From contig NZ_BOMM01000038.1 of the NCBI RefSeq assembly GCF_016862195.1, positions 62,001 through 126,000 of the forward strand: a stretch of DNA of 64,000 bases, written 5' to 3'. Shown here in pieces: positions 16,950 to 24,955 of this stretch. The notes below the pieces were generated by a model that had not been told where the DNA came from, searched no databases, and saw only the letters and a program-made list of their open reading frames with translations. The stretch's first letter is position 1. Every line of letters begins with the position of its first letter. Source of the DNA: Paractinoplanes ferrugineus (GTDB lineage Bacteria > Actinomycetota > Actinomycetes > Mycobacteriales > Micromonosporaceae). Position numbers and translations under genes: made by a program.

Positions 16950-17015
16950 GACGACCGCGCCGGTCGGCGTGACCGGCCACCGATCGCCTGGCGGAGATCG
17001 GTTCAAATCTGAACA

Positions 17016-17060
17016 AGGCCCCGCACTCTCATTCCTGCAGAGTGCGGGGCCTCATTCTTT
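17016..17060 (+). terminator. Rho-independent terminator of cspA
   Basis: A perfect 14-bp stem (AGGCCCCGCACTCT at 17016-17029 with its complement at 17039-17052) around a 9-nt loop is followed by CATTCTTTTG. The T-rich side is downstream of cspA, so it acts on the plus strand. The convergent small membrane-protein gene ends at 17076. Confidence 0.85.
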
Positions 17061-17075
17061 TGTCTTACATTTCGC

Positions 17076-17306
17076 TTATCTCTTTGCGCGGGCTCGAGTG
17101 CGCTCGCCGTAGACCACCAAGATCAATCCGAACAGGGCAAGAGCGGCGCCCACGAATGTCCAGGGCTGTTTCCCGCTCATCTTGCTGTCGGTCAGAATGT
17201 CAAGACCCTGGAGTGTCCACAGTCCACCCAGCACCAAGACGAGCACACCGATCACCATCGGCAGCCAACCTCTGAGTTTTGCGGTCTCTGCCGGTTCGTT
17301 CACCAT
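17076..17306 (-). CDS. Small two-span membrane protein
   Basis: The 76-residue protein has two hydrophobic spans (LPMVIGVLVLVLGGLWTLQ and FVGAALALFGLILVVYG) linked by a short polar loop (DILTDSKMSGKQP) and a basic RARAKR tail that should be cytoplasmic. Similar small proteins are common in actinobacteria without a known role. It starts at ATG 17306, overlapping the aldo/keto reductase stop by 7 nt, so the two genes are translationally linked. Confidence 0.8.
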   Translation of the reverse strand: MVNEPAETAKLRGWLPMVIGVLVLVLGGLWTLQGLDILTDSKMSGKQPWTFVGAALALFGLILVVYGERTRARAKR

Positions 17307-18280
17307 TTGTCATGCACCAAAGGCCGGATCAACTCGTCGTAAACGGCGGTGACCGCCTCTTGGGCCTCGGCCCAAAGCGGGGCCAGGCCGGCGGCGGCCG
17401 CATTGTTGCCGGCCTGCTCCGGATTGCGGGCGCCGGGAATGACGACCGTGACGGCCGGCTGGTCGACGATCCAGCGCAGCGCGAACTGCGCCATGCTGGC
17501 GCCGGCCGGCACGAGCGGGCGCAACCGCCGCACCGCCTCGAGGCCGGTCGCGAAGTCGACGCCGGCGAACGTCTCGCCGACGTCGAACGCCTCGCCGTGC
17601 CGGTTGTAGTTGCGGTGGTCGTCGGCGCCGAACGTGGTGTGCTCGTCGTAGCGCCCGGACAGCAGGCCGCTGGCGAGCGGGACCCGGGCGATGATGCCCA
17701 CGCCCGCCTCGGCCGCGGCCGGCAGCACCCGCTCGAGCGGCTTGAGCCGGAACGCGTTCAGGATGATCTGCACGCTGGCGGTGCCCGGACGGGCGATGGC
17801 GGCGAGCGCCTCCTCGACCTTCTCGACGCTCACGCCGTAGGCCTTGATGCGCTTCTCCTGGACGAGGGTGTCGAGCGCGTCGTAGACCTCGTCGGAGGAG
17901 AACACCGGGGTGGGCGGGCAGTGCAGCTGGACCAGGTCGAGCGTGTCGACGCCCAGGTTGGCGCGCGACCGGTCGGTCCAGGCCCGGAAGTTGTCGAGCG
18001 TGTAGTTGCCGACCTCCTGGGCCATCCGCCGGCCCATCTTGGTGGCCACTGTCAGCTGCGGCTTGTCCTTGACGAACGAGCCGACGATCTGCTCGCTGCG
18101 TCCGTCGCCGTAGACGTCGGCGGTGTCGATGAAGGTGACGCCCGCGTCCACGGCCGCTTGCAGGGTCGCGTGCGCGTCGGTCTCGCTGACCTCGCCCCAG
18201 TCGGCGCCCAGTTGCCAGGCGCCCAGGCCGATCACGCCGACGGTGCGGCCCATCCTCGAAAAGGTGCGATTTTCCACCAC
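17300..18280 (-). CDS. Aldo/keto reductase
   Basis: The 326-residue NAD(P)H-dependent oxidoreductase has a TIM-barrel layout. Catalytic Asp and Tyr lie in FIDTADVYGDGRSE, the Lys in VATKMGR, and the His in LVQLHCP. The C-terminal cofactor site reads VIPGARNPEQ. It begins at GTG 18280. The class reduces aldehydes and ketones and the physiological substrate is unknown. It is divergent from the Tam-like methyltransferase, with a 75-nt shared control region containing a GTACGTAC palindrome. Confidence 0.92.
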   Translation of the reverse strand: MVENRTFSRMGRTVGVIGLGAWQLGADWGEVSETDAHATLQAAVDAGVTFIDTADVYGDGRSEQIVGSFVKDKPQLTVATKMGRRMAQEVGNYTLDNFRAWTDRSRANLGVDTLDLVQLHCPPTPVFSSDEVYDALDTLVQEKRIKAYGVSVEKVEEALAAIARPGTASVQIILNAFRLKPLERVLPAAAEAGVGIIARVPLASGLLSGRYDEHTTFGADDHRNYNRHGEAFDVGETFAGVDFATGLEAVRRLRPLVPAGASMAQFALRWIVDQPAVTVVIPGARNPEQAGNNAAAAGLAPLWAEAQEAVTAVYDELIRPLVHDKW

Positions 18281-18317
18281 CGAACCCTAGCGCCTTTCTC
18301 TGCTATCTTCTTGCAAG

Positions 18318-18327
18318 ACGTACGTAC
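18318..18327. promoter_or_regulatory. ACGTACGTAC palindrome in a divergent promoter region
   Basis: The 75-nt gap between the aldo/keto reductase and methyltransferase starts contains GTACGTAC inside a wider imperfect dyad (TTGCAAG...GTTTGCTAG). Its position about 35 nt from each start would suit a repressor controlling both genes. No candidate regulator is adjacent. Confidence 0.35.
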
Positions 18328-18355
18328 GGTTTGCTAGTACAGGAGGTCTACGACG

Positions 18356-19135
18356 ATGTGGGATCCAGCCGTCTACCGGCGCTTCGGCGCCGAGCGCTCC
18401 CGGCCCTTCTTCGACCTGACCAGCCGAATCCTGGTGGAGAGTCCGCGCGCCGTGGTCGACCTGGGCTGCGGCCCGGGGGAGTTGACCCGGACCCTCGCCG
18501 AGCGCTGGCCGGCCGCCCGCGTCACCGGCATCGACTCGTCCCCGGAGATGATCGACAAGGCGACCGGGCCCGGCGGCCCGGTCCGGTTCCAGCTCGGTGA
18601 CGTCCGTGACTGGCGGCCCGGCCCCGAGGTGGACGTGCTGATCACCAACGCCACCCTGCAATGGGTCGACGGCCATCGGGACCTGCTCGCCCGGTGGGCC
18701 GTCGAGTTGCCGCCCGGCGCCTGGCTGGCGATGCAGGTGCCCGGCAACTTCGACGCGCCCTCGCATCGCCTGCTGCGCCGGCTGGCCGCCGCCTATCAGG
18801 TGGCCCACACGACCCGGGAGGCGCCGGTCGACGACCCCGGCGGATATGCCGAGCTGCTCCTGGCCGCCGGCGCGCGGGTCGACGCCTGGGAGACCACCTA
18901 TCTGCATCTGTTGCCGGCCGAGGGGGACGAGCACCCGGTGCTCCGGTGGATGGAAGGCACGGCGTTGCGGCCCGTCAAGGCCGCCCTGGACGAGAATGCG
19001 TGGCAGAGCTTGCGCGCCGACCTCGGCCGGGAGCTCGCCACCGCCTACCCGGTGGCACACGGACACGTAGCGTTCCCGTTCCGCCGCATCTTCGTGGTGG
19101 CCCGGACCGCGCGACCAACACGGAGGACCGAGTGA
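18356..19135 (+). CDS. tam: Trans-aconitate 2-methyltransferase-like enzyme
   Basis: The 259-residue SAM-dependent methyltransferase starts MWDPAVYRRFGAERSRPFFDL, the characteristic opening of Tam proteins. Motif I is VVDLGCGPGELT, and NATLQWVDGH is the Tam-type post-IV segment. AGGAGG at 18341-18346 precedes ATG 18356. Tam methylates trans-aconitate, an inhibitor of aconitase that forms spontaneously. The substrate is assigned by family only. Its stop overlaps the downstream deaminase start by 4 nt. Confidence 0.9.
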   Translation: MWDPAVYRRFGAERSRPFFDLTSRILVESPRAVVDLGCGPGELTRTLAERWPAARVTGIDSSPEMIDKATGPGGPVRFQLGDVRDWRPGPEVDVLITNATLQWVDGHRDLLARWAVELPPGAWLAMQVPGNFDAPSHRLLRRLAAAYQVAHTTREAPVDDPGGYAELLLAAGARVDAWETTYLHLLPAEGDEHPVLRWMEGTALRPVKAALDENAWQSLRADLGRELATAYPVAHGHVAFPFRRIFVVARTARPTRRTE

Positions 19136-20157
19136 CCGACCTGACCTCGTTCATCGCCGGACTGCCGAAAGCCGAGCTGCACGTGCACCACGTCGGCTCG
19201 GCCTCGCCGCGGATCGTGGCCGAACTGGCCGCCCGGCACGAGGGCCGGTCACCGGTGCCGGCCGACCCGGCCGCGCTCGCCGACTACTTCGCGTTCTCCG
19301 ACTTCGCCCATTTCATCGAGGTCTACCTGACCGTGGTCGACCTGATCCGCGACGACCAGGACGTGCGGATGCTCACCTACGAGGTCGGCCGCGAGCTCGC
19401 GCGCCAGCAGGTCCGCTACGCCGAGCTGACCATCACGCCCTTCTCCAGCGTCAAGCGCGGCATCCCGGCCACCGCCTTCTGCGAGGCCATCGAGGACGCC
19501 CGGCGCGGGGCCGCGGCCGACTTCGGCATCGAGCTGCGCTGGTGCTTCGACATTCCCGGCGAGGCGGGCCTGCCCGCGGCCGAGGAGACGCTGCGGATCG
19601 CGCTCGAGGAGAAGCCGGAAGGCCTGATCAGTTTCGGGCTCGGTGGACCGGAGATCGGCGTGCCGCGGGCGCAGTTCAAGCCGTACTTCGACAAGGCGCG
19701 GGCGGCCGGCCTGCGCAGCGTGCCGCACGCCGGCGAGACCACCGGGCCGGAGACGATCTGGGACGCCATCCGGGAGCTGGGCGCCGAGCGGATCGGGCAC
19801 GGCATCTCGGCGGTCCAGGACGAGGCGCTGCTCGACCATCTGGCCGAGCACCGCATCCCGCTGGAGATCAGCCCGACCTCGAACGTACGCACCCGGGCGG
19901 TCGCCGCCATCGAGGAGCACCCGCTCGCGACCCTGATCGGCAAAGGCGTGCCGGTGAGCATCAACTCCGACGACCCGCCGATGTTCGGCACCACCCTCGA
20001 AGCGGAATATGCCGTGGCGGCCCGGCTGCTCGACCTCGACCCGACCGGAGTGGCCGGCCTGGCCAAGGGTGCGGTCGAGCAGAGCTTCCTCTCCCCGGCC
20101 GGGAAGAAAGCCCTGCTCGCCGAGATCGACGCCTACGCCGGTCAGAACCGCGCGTAG
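19132..20157 (+). CDS. add: Adenosine deaminase-family aminohydrolase with altered substrate motif
   Basis: The 341-residue protein starts at GTG overlapping the tam stop. Zinc and catalytic residues are in place: His17 and His19 (ELHVHHVGS), His and Glu of VPHAGET, the His of RIGHGI, EISPTSN, and the Asp pair of SINSDDPP. Where adenosine deaminases have HLDG the sequence reads HHVG, so the Asp that contacts the ribose 5'-OH is Val21. It is clearly an ADA-superfamily aminohydrolase. Adenosine itself may not be its substrate. Confidence 0.85.
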   Translation: MTDLTSFIAGLPKAELHVHHVGSASPRIVAELAARHEGRSPVPADPAALADYFAFSDFAHFIEVYLTVVDLIRDDQDVRMLTYEVGRELARQQVRYAELTITPFSSVKRGIPATAFCEAIEDARRGAAADFGIELRWCFDIPGEAGLPAAEETLRIALEEKPEGLISFGLGGPEIGVPRAQFKPYFDKARAAGLRSVPHAGETTGPETIWDAIRELGAERIGHGISAVQDEALLDHLAEHRIPLEISPTSNVRTRAVAAIEEHPLATLIGKGVPVSINSDDPPMFGTTLEAEYAVAARLLDLDPTGVAGLAKGAVEQSFLSPAGKKALLAEIDAYAGQNRA

Positions 20158-20294
20158 AGCGGATCCTGCCAGACTGCCAGCACGACCACGATCCCGATGG
20201 TCAGGATCGCGGCCCAGCGGATCAGTCGCCGCCGGTTGAACCGGGCCGGGCCCTCATCGGGCTCGGTCTGGTGTCGCTCCAAGGTGTCGCGCAT
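20142..20294 (-). CDS. Small single-span membrane protein (50 aa)
   Basis: ATG 20294 opens a 50-codon minus-strand frame that ends inside the convergent deaminase stop region. It has a polar, charged N-terminus (MRDTLERHQTEPDEGPARF), a basic patch RRRLIR, one hydrophobic span (WAAILTIGIVVVLAVW) and a short tail. It lies 16 nt downstream of the secreted lectin-like protein gene on the same strand, so the two are probably co-transcribed. Function unknown. Confidence 0.6.
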   Translation of the reverse strand: MRDTLERHQTEPDEGPARFNRRRLIRWAAILTIGIVVVLAVWQDPLYARF

Positions 20295-20310
20295 CGCCGT
20301 TCGCCTCCGG

Positions 20311-22449
20311 TCAGTCGGGTACCGCTGTCCAGCTCTGATGGCGCTGACCGTTGCCGTTCTGGAGCACCAGCACCCGGTGTGCGCCGAAGCGTTGCTCTCC
20401 CACCCCCGCCACCAGGTCACCGACCGTGGTGCGCAGGGTGAAGCCATAATCCGAGGCCTGCAATTGCCAGCGGGCCCCCTCGTCGCTGCCGCAATCGCCC
20501 TGCACCAGCGGGGCGCCGGCGATCGGGTTGCCGTTCACCGGCACCACGCACTTGCCGGTGGCCCGCGAGACCAGCGAGTAGGCGCCGTTGCCGGACGGCA
20601 CCAGCTGCCACTGCTGCTGGGCGTTGCCGTCCGACTCGGCCAGGGTCAGCGGCGTGCCGTTGGCCGTACGCGCCGCGTACAGGTCGGCGGCGCCCCCGGT
20701 CAGCGCGTTGGTCAGGGTGAACCAGGTGTTCTGGGCCGGCCGGGCGGCGGGCGCGGTCTCGGCCGTCGCCTTCGCCGTGTAGGCCGAACCGGACTTGATC
20801 GTCACCTGATATCTCGCGTCCGGCCGGAGCCCGATCAACCGGGCCCGGGTCGCCTTGGTGGTCGCGATCGGCTTGCCGCCCACCCACACCTCGTACGTCG
20901 CGGTGGGCGTCGCCGCGCTCCACCGCAGCCGCACCGAGCTGCTGTCGGCCTCGCGGATCTCCAGGACGGCCTGGACCGGCGCCTGCACGAGCGCACCGGC
21001 GATCGGGTCGACCCGAGCCCCTACCGGCTGCGTGGAACCGGAGGGTGTGGGCTGCTCGGCAGCGGTCGGCGGGGGCGTCGTGCTCGGCGGGAGGTCACCG
21101 CCGCCGTTCGCGGCCCCGGAGCCGGCACCCGGCGATGCCGTGGTCGGACCGGGGGCCGGGGCCGACGGCGCCGCACTCGCCGACGGCGCCGGGTCGGGTG
21201 CGCCCTCCGCGTCGGGGATGTCGTCGCCGCCGTCGCTGCGCAGCAGGAAGTCGCTGGTCGCGATGTTCCAGTTCTTCGCGAGGTAGCTGCCCGGCTTGGG
21301 GTTGGTGCTGAAGTAGTCGTCGTGCCCGCAGTCGAGGCGGTTCTCGTGCTTCTTCGGACAGACGTTGCGGACCTTCTTGCCCGACCGGTCCTCGCCGCAG
21401 AGCAGGTCGAACTCGTCGAGACAGCCGCCGACGCCGCTGGAGTTCGGCGTGTCGATGAGCACCGCGCCCAGCGTGCGGGTCAGTTCGCGGGCCGCCATCA
21501 CCGAGCTCCAGCAACCCGCGTCGACCCGGCCGTACGACGGGCCGCCGTTGTTGCGATTGCCCAGCCCGGCCCGGCGGTCGGCGATGAAGGTCGCGATGCC
21601 GCAGTAGACCTTGGCATCGGCGAACATCAGGTATTTGCGGTCGTTGCGGTTGTAGCCCAGGGTGCTCAGCGCCTTGACACTGAGCGCGAACGACGACAGC
21701 GCGTCCGGCGGCAGCTGCACCTCGGCCACGTCCACCCGGCACTGCGGGGTGGTGACGAACCGGACGTGCCGGGACCCGCCGGTCTCGGCCGCGCTCTGGT
21801 CGAAGATCTGATCGGCCCCGGCGGTCCAGGTGCGGATCGAGCCGAGGAAATCGGTGTAGCGCGACGGCGTGCCGAACTCGTGCAGGTAGAGCACCTGGAC
21901 GCGCTTGCCGCTGCGGCCGTCCGCCTCGCAGGCCACCTGACTCGGGCCGATGATGAAGTCGGCCTCGCCCGGTGCCGCGTCCGGCAGCAGCGCCGGGGCG
22001 TCCGCGGTCAGCGCACTGCCGCCGAGGTCGCGGGCGATCTCGGCGTCGGTCGGCACGGTCGCCGACTCCTGCGTCGGCATGACCGGCTCGGGCGCCTTGG
22101 TGGTCACCGGGGTGACGTCGCGGCGCACCGACAGGCCGGCCGGCGCCGGTTCGGGGCCGACCGTGCAGGTCTGCTCGTCGAGTTGGTAGGTGCCCGCACA
22201 GATCGCGTCGGCCTTGGCCGTCTGCAGTCCTTCGTAGATCAGCCCCTGGCCGGGGTCGTCCTCGGGCACCGACGCCAGCTCCAGCCGCTGCGACCGGTCG
22301 CCGGAGAGGTCCTGGACGATGCTCGGCCCGACCATGCCGCCGACGCCGAGCACGGCGAGGCCCAGACCGACCGGCAACAGCCGGTGGCTCCAGGATCGCG
22401 GCCCACGGCGGTGCCCGCGCGCGGCGAACGGCCGGCGGTGGGTCGACAA
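20311..22449 (-). CDS. Exported pseudo-metallopeptidase with fibronectin III and ricin-B lectin domains
   Basis: TTG 22449 is the start: AAGGAG lies 5 nt upstream and a signal anchor (RLLPVGLGLAVLGVGG, about 24-39) follows. The 712-residue protein then has a peptidase-like domain (about 180-405), a Pro/Ser/Thr linker (410-480), a fibronectin III domain (490-567) and a C-terminal ricin-type beta-trefoil (575-712) with QQQWQL repeats. The peptidase part matches a Streptomyces-type extracellular family I recall (GHDDYFSTNPKPGSYLA), but the zinc motif HExxH is RELTR at 321-325. It is probably a carbohydrate-binding protein without protease activity. Confidence 0.8.
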   Translation of the reverse strand: MSTHRRPFAARGHRRGPRSWSHRLLPVGLGLAVLGVGGMVGPSIVQDLSGDRSQRLELASVPEDDPGQGLIYEGLQTAKADAICAGTYQLDEQTCTVGPEPAPAGLSVRRDVTPVTTKAPEPVMPTQESATVPTDAEIARDLGGSALTADAPALLPDAAPGEADFIIGPSQVACEADGRSGKRVQVLYLHEFGTPSRYTDFLGSIRTWTAGADQIFDQSAAETGGSRHVRFVTTPQCRVDVAEVQLPPDALSSFALSVKALSTLGYNRNDRKYLMFADAKVYCGIATFIADRRAGLGNRNNGGPSYGRVDAGCWSSVMAARELTRTLGAVLIDTPNSSGVGGCLDEFDLLCGEDRSGKKVRNVCPKKHENRLDCGHDDYFSTNPKPGSYLAKNWNIATSDFLLRSDGGDDIPDAEGAPDPAPSASAAPSAPAPGPTTASPGAGSGAANGGGDLPPSTTPPPTAAEQPTPSGSTQPVGARVDPIAGALVQAPVQAVLEIREADSSSVRLRWSAATPTATYEVWVGGKPIATTKATRARLIGLRPDARYQVTIKSGSAYTAKATAETAPAARPAQNTWFTLTNALTGGAADLYAARTANGTPLTLAESDGNAQQQWQLVPSGNGAYSLVSRATGKCVVPVNGNPIAGAPLVQGDCGSDEGARWQLQASDYGFTLRTTVGDLVAGVGEQRFGAHRVLVLQNGNGQRHQSWTAVPD

Positions 22450-22471
22450 TTCGTCTCCTTGCCTGGCGGGT

Positions 22472-22514
22472 GCGCGGTGTGAGGTGGCTATGGGGTTGCC
22501 ACCTCGCACCGCGC
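22472..22514 (-). promoter_or_regulatory. 17-bp leader hairpin directly upstream of the ribosome-binding site
   Basis: On the minus strand the leader of the lectin-like gene contains a 17-bp stem (one mismatch on DNA) with a 9-nt loop. It ends about 12 nt before AAGGAG. Read on plus coordinates, the arms are GCGCGGTGTGAGGTGGC (22472-22488) and GCCACCTCGCACCGCGC (22498-22514). It could be an attenuator, an mRNA-stability element or a terminator for the two-component operon upstream. It lacks a T-tract. Confidence 0.6.
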
Positions 22515-22668
22515 GCTGACTCCGCCGGTTCGTATCGCGGGGACGATTTGCGGGCTCTGAACCGGAGAGCCGGATGGGATCGCTGCGAAGACTGCCAGCC
22601 CCGCCGCGCCAGCGGAACGCCTTTAATCCATTTCTAAGCAACTGTTGCACCGTTCGGGGTCTTCGGGC

Positions 22669-24213
22669 TCACTCGGACCGGGCCGGCTTGCCGGTGCGTT
22701 CCCGGGCCAGCCGGCCGACCAGTCCGAAACGGTTCGCCTGTTTCGGGGTGGCCTCGGCGTCGGACAGCAGCATCACCACGCTGGCCCCGCCCATCGCCGC
22801 CCGGTCGAGGCTGACCGAACCGCCGGCGGCCTGCGCCGCCCGGCGGGCGATGTCGAGTCCCAGACCGGTCGAGCCCTGGTTGCTCTGGCCACGCTGCATC
22901 GCCTTCTCCGGGTCGGGGATCCCGGGCCCCGCGTCGTCGACACGCACCGCGACCCAGCCGTCACGCCGGGAGATGCCCACCTCGAACGCGGTGCCCTGCG
23001 GTGTGTAGCGGAACACATTACCGAGAATCGCGTCGAGGGCGGCGGCCAGTTCGACCCGGGCCACCGGAACCGGGATCCGCAGATGCGCACCGATCACTTT
23101 GTACTGCCTGTTCTGGTCGGTGGCCAGCGCCGACCAGAACGTCATCCGTTCGCGTACGACCTCGCTGGCGTCGCAGAGGCCGTCCTCGGCGGTCTCCGCG
23201 ACCTGGGCCGCGACCGCCTGCCGGGTGGTGTTGATCAACTCGTTGACCTCGCCCTCCAGGGTCACGATGGCCTGCCGGATGCGCCGGATGCCGCGCCGCC
23301 GGTCAAGCTCGGCCTGATCGAACATGCCGACCTGGGTGTCGTCCGGGTCGAGCGCCTCCGCGTCCAGGCGCAGCGCGGTCAGCGGGGTGCGCAGCCGGTG
23401 CGACAGGTCGGCGACGAACTCGCGCTCGTCGGTGCGCGCGGTGACCAGGCGGTCGGCCATCCGGTTGAACGCGTAGCCGGCCTCGGCCAGCTCACGCGGC
23501 CCGGACGGCTGGATGCGCACCCCGAGGTCGCCCCCGCCGACCTTGAGCGCGGCCTGCACCAGGTTGCGGGCCGAGCTGACCGCGCCGCGGGCGAGCCGGT
23601 CGACCACGAACACCGAACCCACCACCAGGCCCAGCGCGATGCCGAGCAGCACGAGCCAATCACGGCCGGTGTCGCCGTCGAGATCGGCGGACGGTACGAA
23701 GATCTCGACGACCGAGGTCTTGCCGGCCACGGTCACCGGCTCGAGGCGTACCACTCCGTCGGCGATGTCGACGGTGCGGACGGCGCCGCTGTCGGCCGCG
23801 CGTTGCACCTCGGCCGCGCTGACCCGGCCGGGCACGTTGCCGGTGGGCGGATGCACGAGCGCACCGCCACCCGCGGCCGCGACGGCGGCGGCCAGACCCT
23901 TCTGACCGGTACCCGCGGCGATCGCGCCGGCGACCGTGGCGCTGTGTCGTTCGGCCGTGGACATGGCCTGGTCACGGTTGTCGGAACGCAGTTCCCAGCC
24001 GAGCGGGACGAGGAAGGCGAGGGCGGCGACGGCCGTGGTGGCCGCGGTGATCGCTGCCAGCCGGGGCCTCAGTCCGGCGCCACCAACCGGAATCCGACCC
24101 CCCGCACGGTGCGCAGGTAGCGAGGCTTCGCCGCGGATTCGCCCAGTTTCCTCCGCAGCCAGTACAGGTGCACGTCGATCGTCTGGTCCTCGCCGACCGA
24201 TGGCTGTCGCCAT
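22669..24213 (-). CDS. HAMP-containing sensor histidine kinase
   Basis: Two transmembrane helices (about 53-72 and 187-205 in the 514-residue form) flank an extracytoplasmic sensor. HAMP, HisKA (phospho-acceptor His272 in FVADLSHRLRTPL, an actinobacterial HR variant of HE) and HATPase (DDAGPGI, GSTGLGLDIA) follow. The start is uncertain. ATG 24213 has GGAGGAGG but overlaps the regulator gene by 145 nt. A CTG overlapping the regulator stop (24072) would give a more usual 467-residue kinase. It pairs with the OmpR-type regulator just upstream. Confidence 0.88.
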   Translation of the reverse strand: MATAIGRRGPDDRRAPVLAAEETGRIRGEASLPAHRAGGRIPVGGAGLRPRLAAITAATTAVAALAFLVPLGWELRSDNRDQAMSTAERHSATVAGAIAAGTGQKGLAAAVAAAGGGALVHPPTGNVPGRVSAAEVQRAADSGAVRTVDIADGVVRLEPVTVAGKTSVVEIFVPSADLDGDTGRDWLVLLGIALGLVVGSVFVVDRLARGAVSSARNLVQAALKVGGGDLGVRIQPSGPRELAEAGYAFNRMADRLVTARTDEREFVADLSHRLRTPLTALRLDAEALDPDDTQVGMFDQAELDRRRGIRRIRQAIVTLEGEVNELINTTRQAVAAQVAETAEDGLCDASEVVRERMTFWSALATDQNRQYKVIGAHLRIPVPVARVELAAALDAILGNVFRYTPQGTAFEVGISRRDGWVAVRVDDAGPGIPDPEKAMQRGQSNQGSTGLGLDIARRAAQAAGGSVSLDRAAMGGASVVMLLSDAEATPKQANRFGLVGRLARERTGKPARSE

Positions 24214-24758
24214 ACCTCCTCCAACAGCTCACGACGGGAGACCACCCGGCCCGGGCGGGCTGCCAGGTAGGCCAGCAGATCGAATTCCTTGCGGGTCAGC
24301 GCCAGCGCCTGGTCGCCCAGGCTGGCACTGCGCTCGCCGATGTCCACCCGCAGCTCGCCGACCTCGTGCACGGCGGGCTGGGCGGTGCGGCTGGCCCGGC
24401 CGACCCGGCGCAGCACCGTGGCGATGCGGGCGTCGAGGTGGGCGCCGGTGAACGGCTTGACCATGTAGTCGTCGGCACCGGCCCGGAGCAGCCGGACCAC
24501 GGTCTGCTCGTCATCACGCGCGGTGGCGATGATGATCGGAACGTCGGTGATGCCGCGAAGCATGCGCAACGCGTCGGAACCGTCCAGATCGGGCAGACCC
24601 AGGTCGAGCACCACCAGGTCGGGGGTCTCGGCGGCCACCCGGCGCAGTGCGTCCAGCGCGGTGCCCACGGCGTGCACGGCGTGGCCCCGATCGGTCAACG
24701 ATCGAAGCATGGCGCCACGCACGACGTGATCGTCCTCGACGAGCAACACCGTGGCCAT
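24069..24758 (-). CDS. OmpR/PhoB-family response regulator
   Basis: The 229-residue regulator has a receiver domain (acidic VEDD, phospho-acceptor Asp52 in VVLDLGLPD, Lys in MVKPFTG) and a C-terminal winged helix (LTRKEFDLLAYLA, DVHLYWLRRKLGE, TVRGVGFRLV). ATG 24758 starts MATVLLVEDD. The open frame upstream has no coding character. It is first in the minus-strand operon with the HAMP kinase. The adjacent lectin-like secreted protein is a candidate target by position only. Confidence 0.93.
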   Translation of the reverse strand: MATVLLVEDDHVVRGAMLRSLTDRGHAVHAVGTALDALRRVAAETPDLVVLDLGLPDLDGSDALRMLRGITDVPIIIATARDDEQTVVRLLRAGADDYMVKPFTGAHLDARIATVLRRVGRASRTAQPAVHEVGELRVDIGERSASLGDQALALTRKEFDLLAYLAARPGRVVSRRELLEEVWRQPSVGEDQTIDVHLYWLRRKLGESAAKPRYLRTVRGVGFRLVAPD

Positions 24759-24919
24759 GCAGAGACCGTAGCGCCAAGCGGGAGCGGCGCCTAACCGGTG
24801 ATGGAGCGAAGCCTTTCGATCACGCAGAGTGCTCGAATACCGTCCGATGCGCTGATGTCCGGCGTCCTGTTTCCGGTTAAGAAGCCGGCTCGGTGGTGGT
24901 GCGGACGAGCCGCGGAACA

Positions 24920-24948
24920 CTGACCGCCGACCGCCGGTGGCATAGTCT
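24920..24948 (+). promoter_or_regulatory. Promoter of a probable leaderless HIT-domain mRNA
   Basis: CTGACC at 24920-24925 and TAGTCT at 24943-24948 are spaced by 17 nt. The GTG start lies 7 nt after the -10 box, with no ribosome-binding site. The expected transcription start coincides with the start codon. Confidence 0.5.
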
Positions 24949-24955
24949 GCTGAGC

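Noticed and set aside
17000..17014. GGTTCAAATC, the T-loop sequence of many tRNAs
   Set aside because: The flanking bases do not form a T-stem, and no anticodon arm or acceptor stem could be built around it.
20197..22482. A 760-codon plus-strand open frame opposite the lectin-like secreted protein
   Set aside because: The minus-strand gene has a signal anchor, linker and recognisable domains. The plus-strand translation is Arg/Gly/Val-rich shadow sequence.
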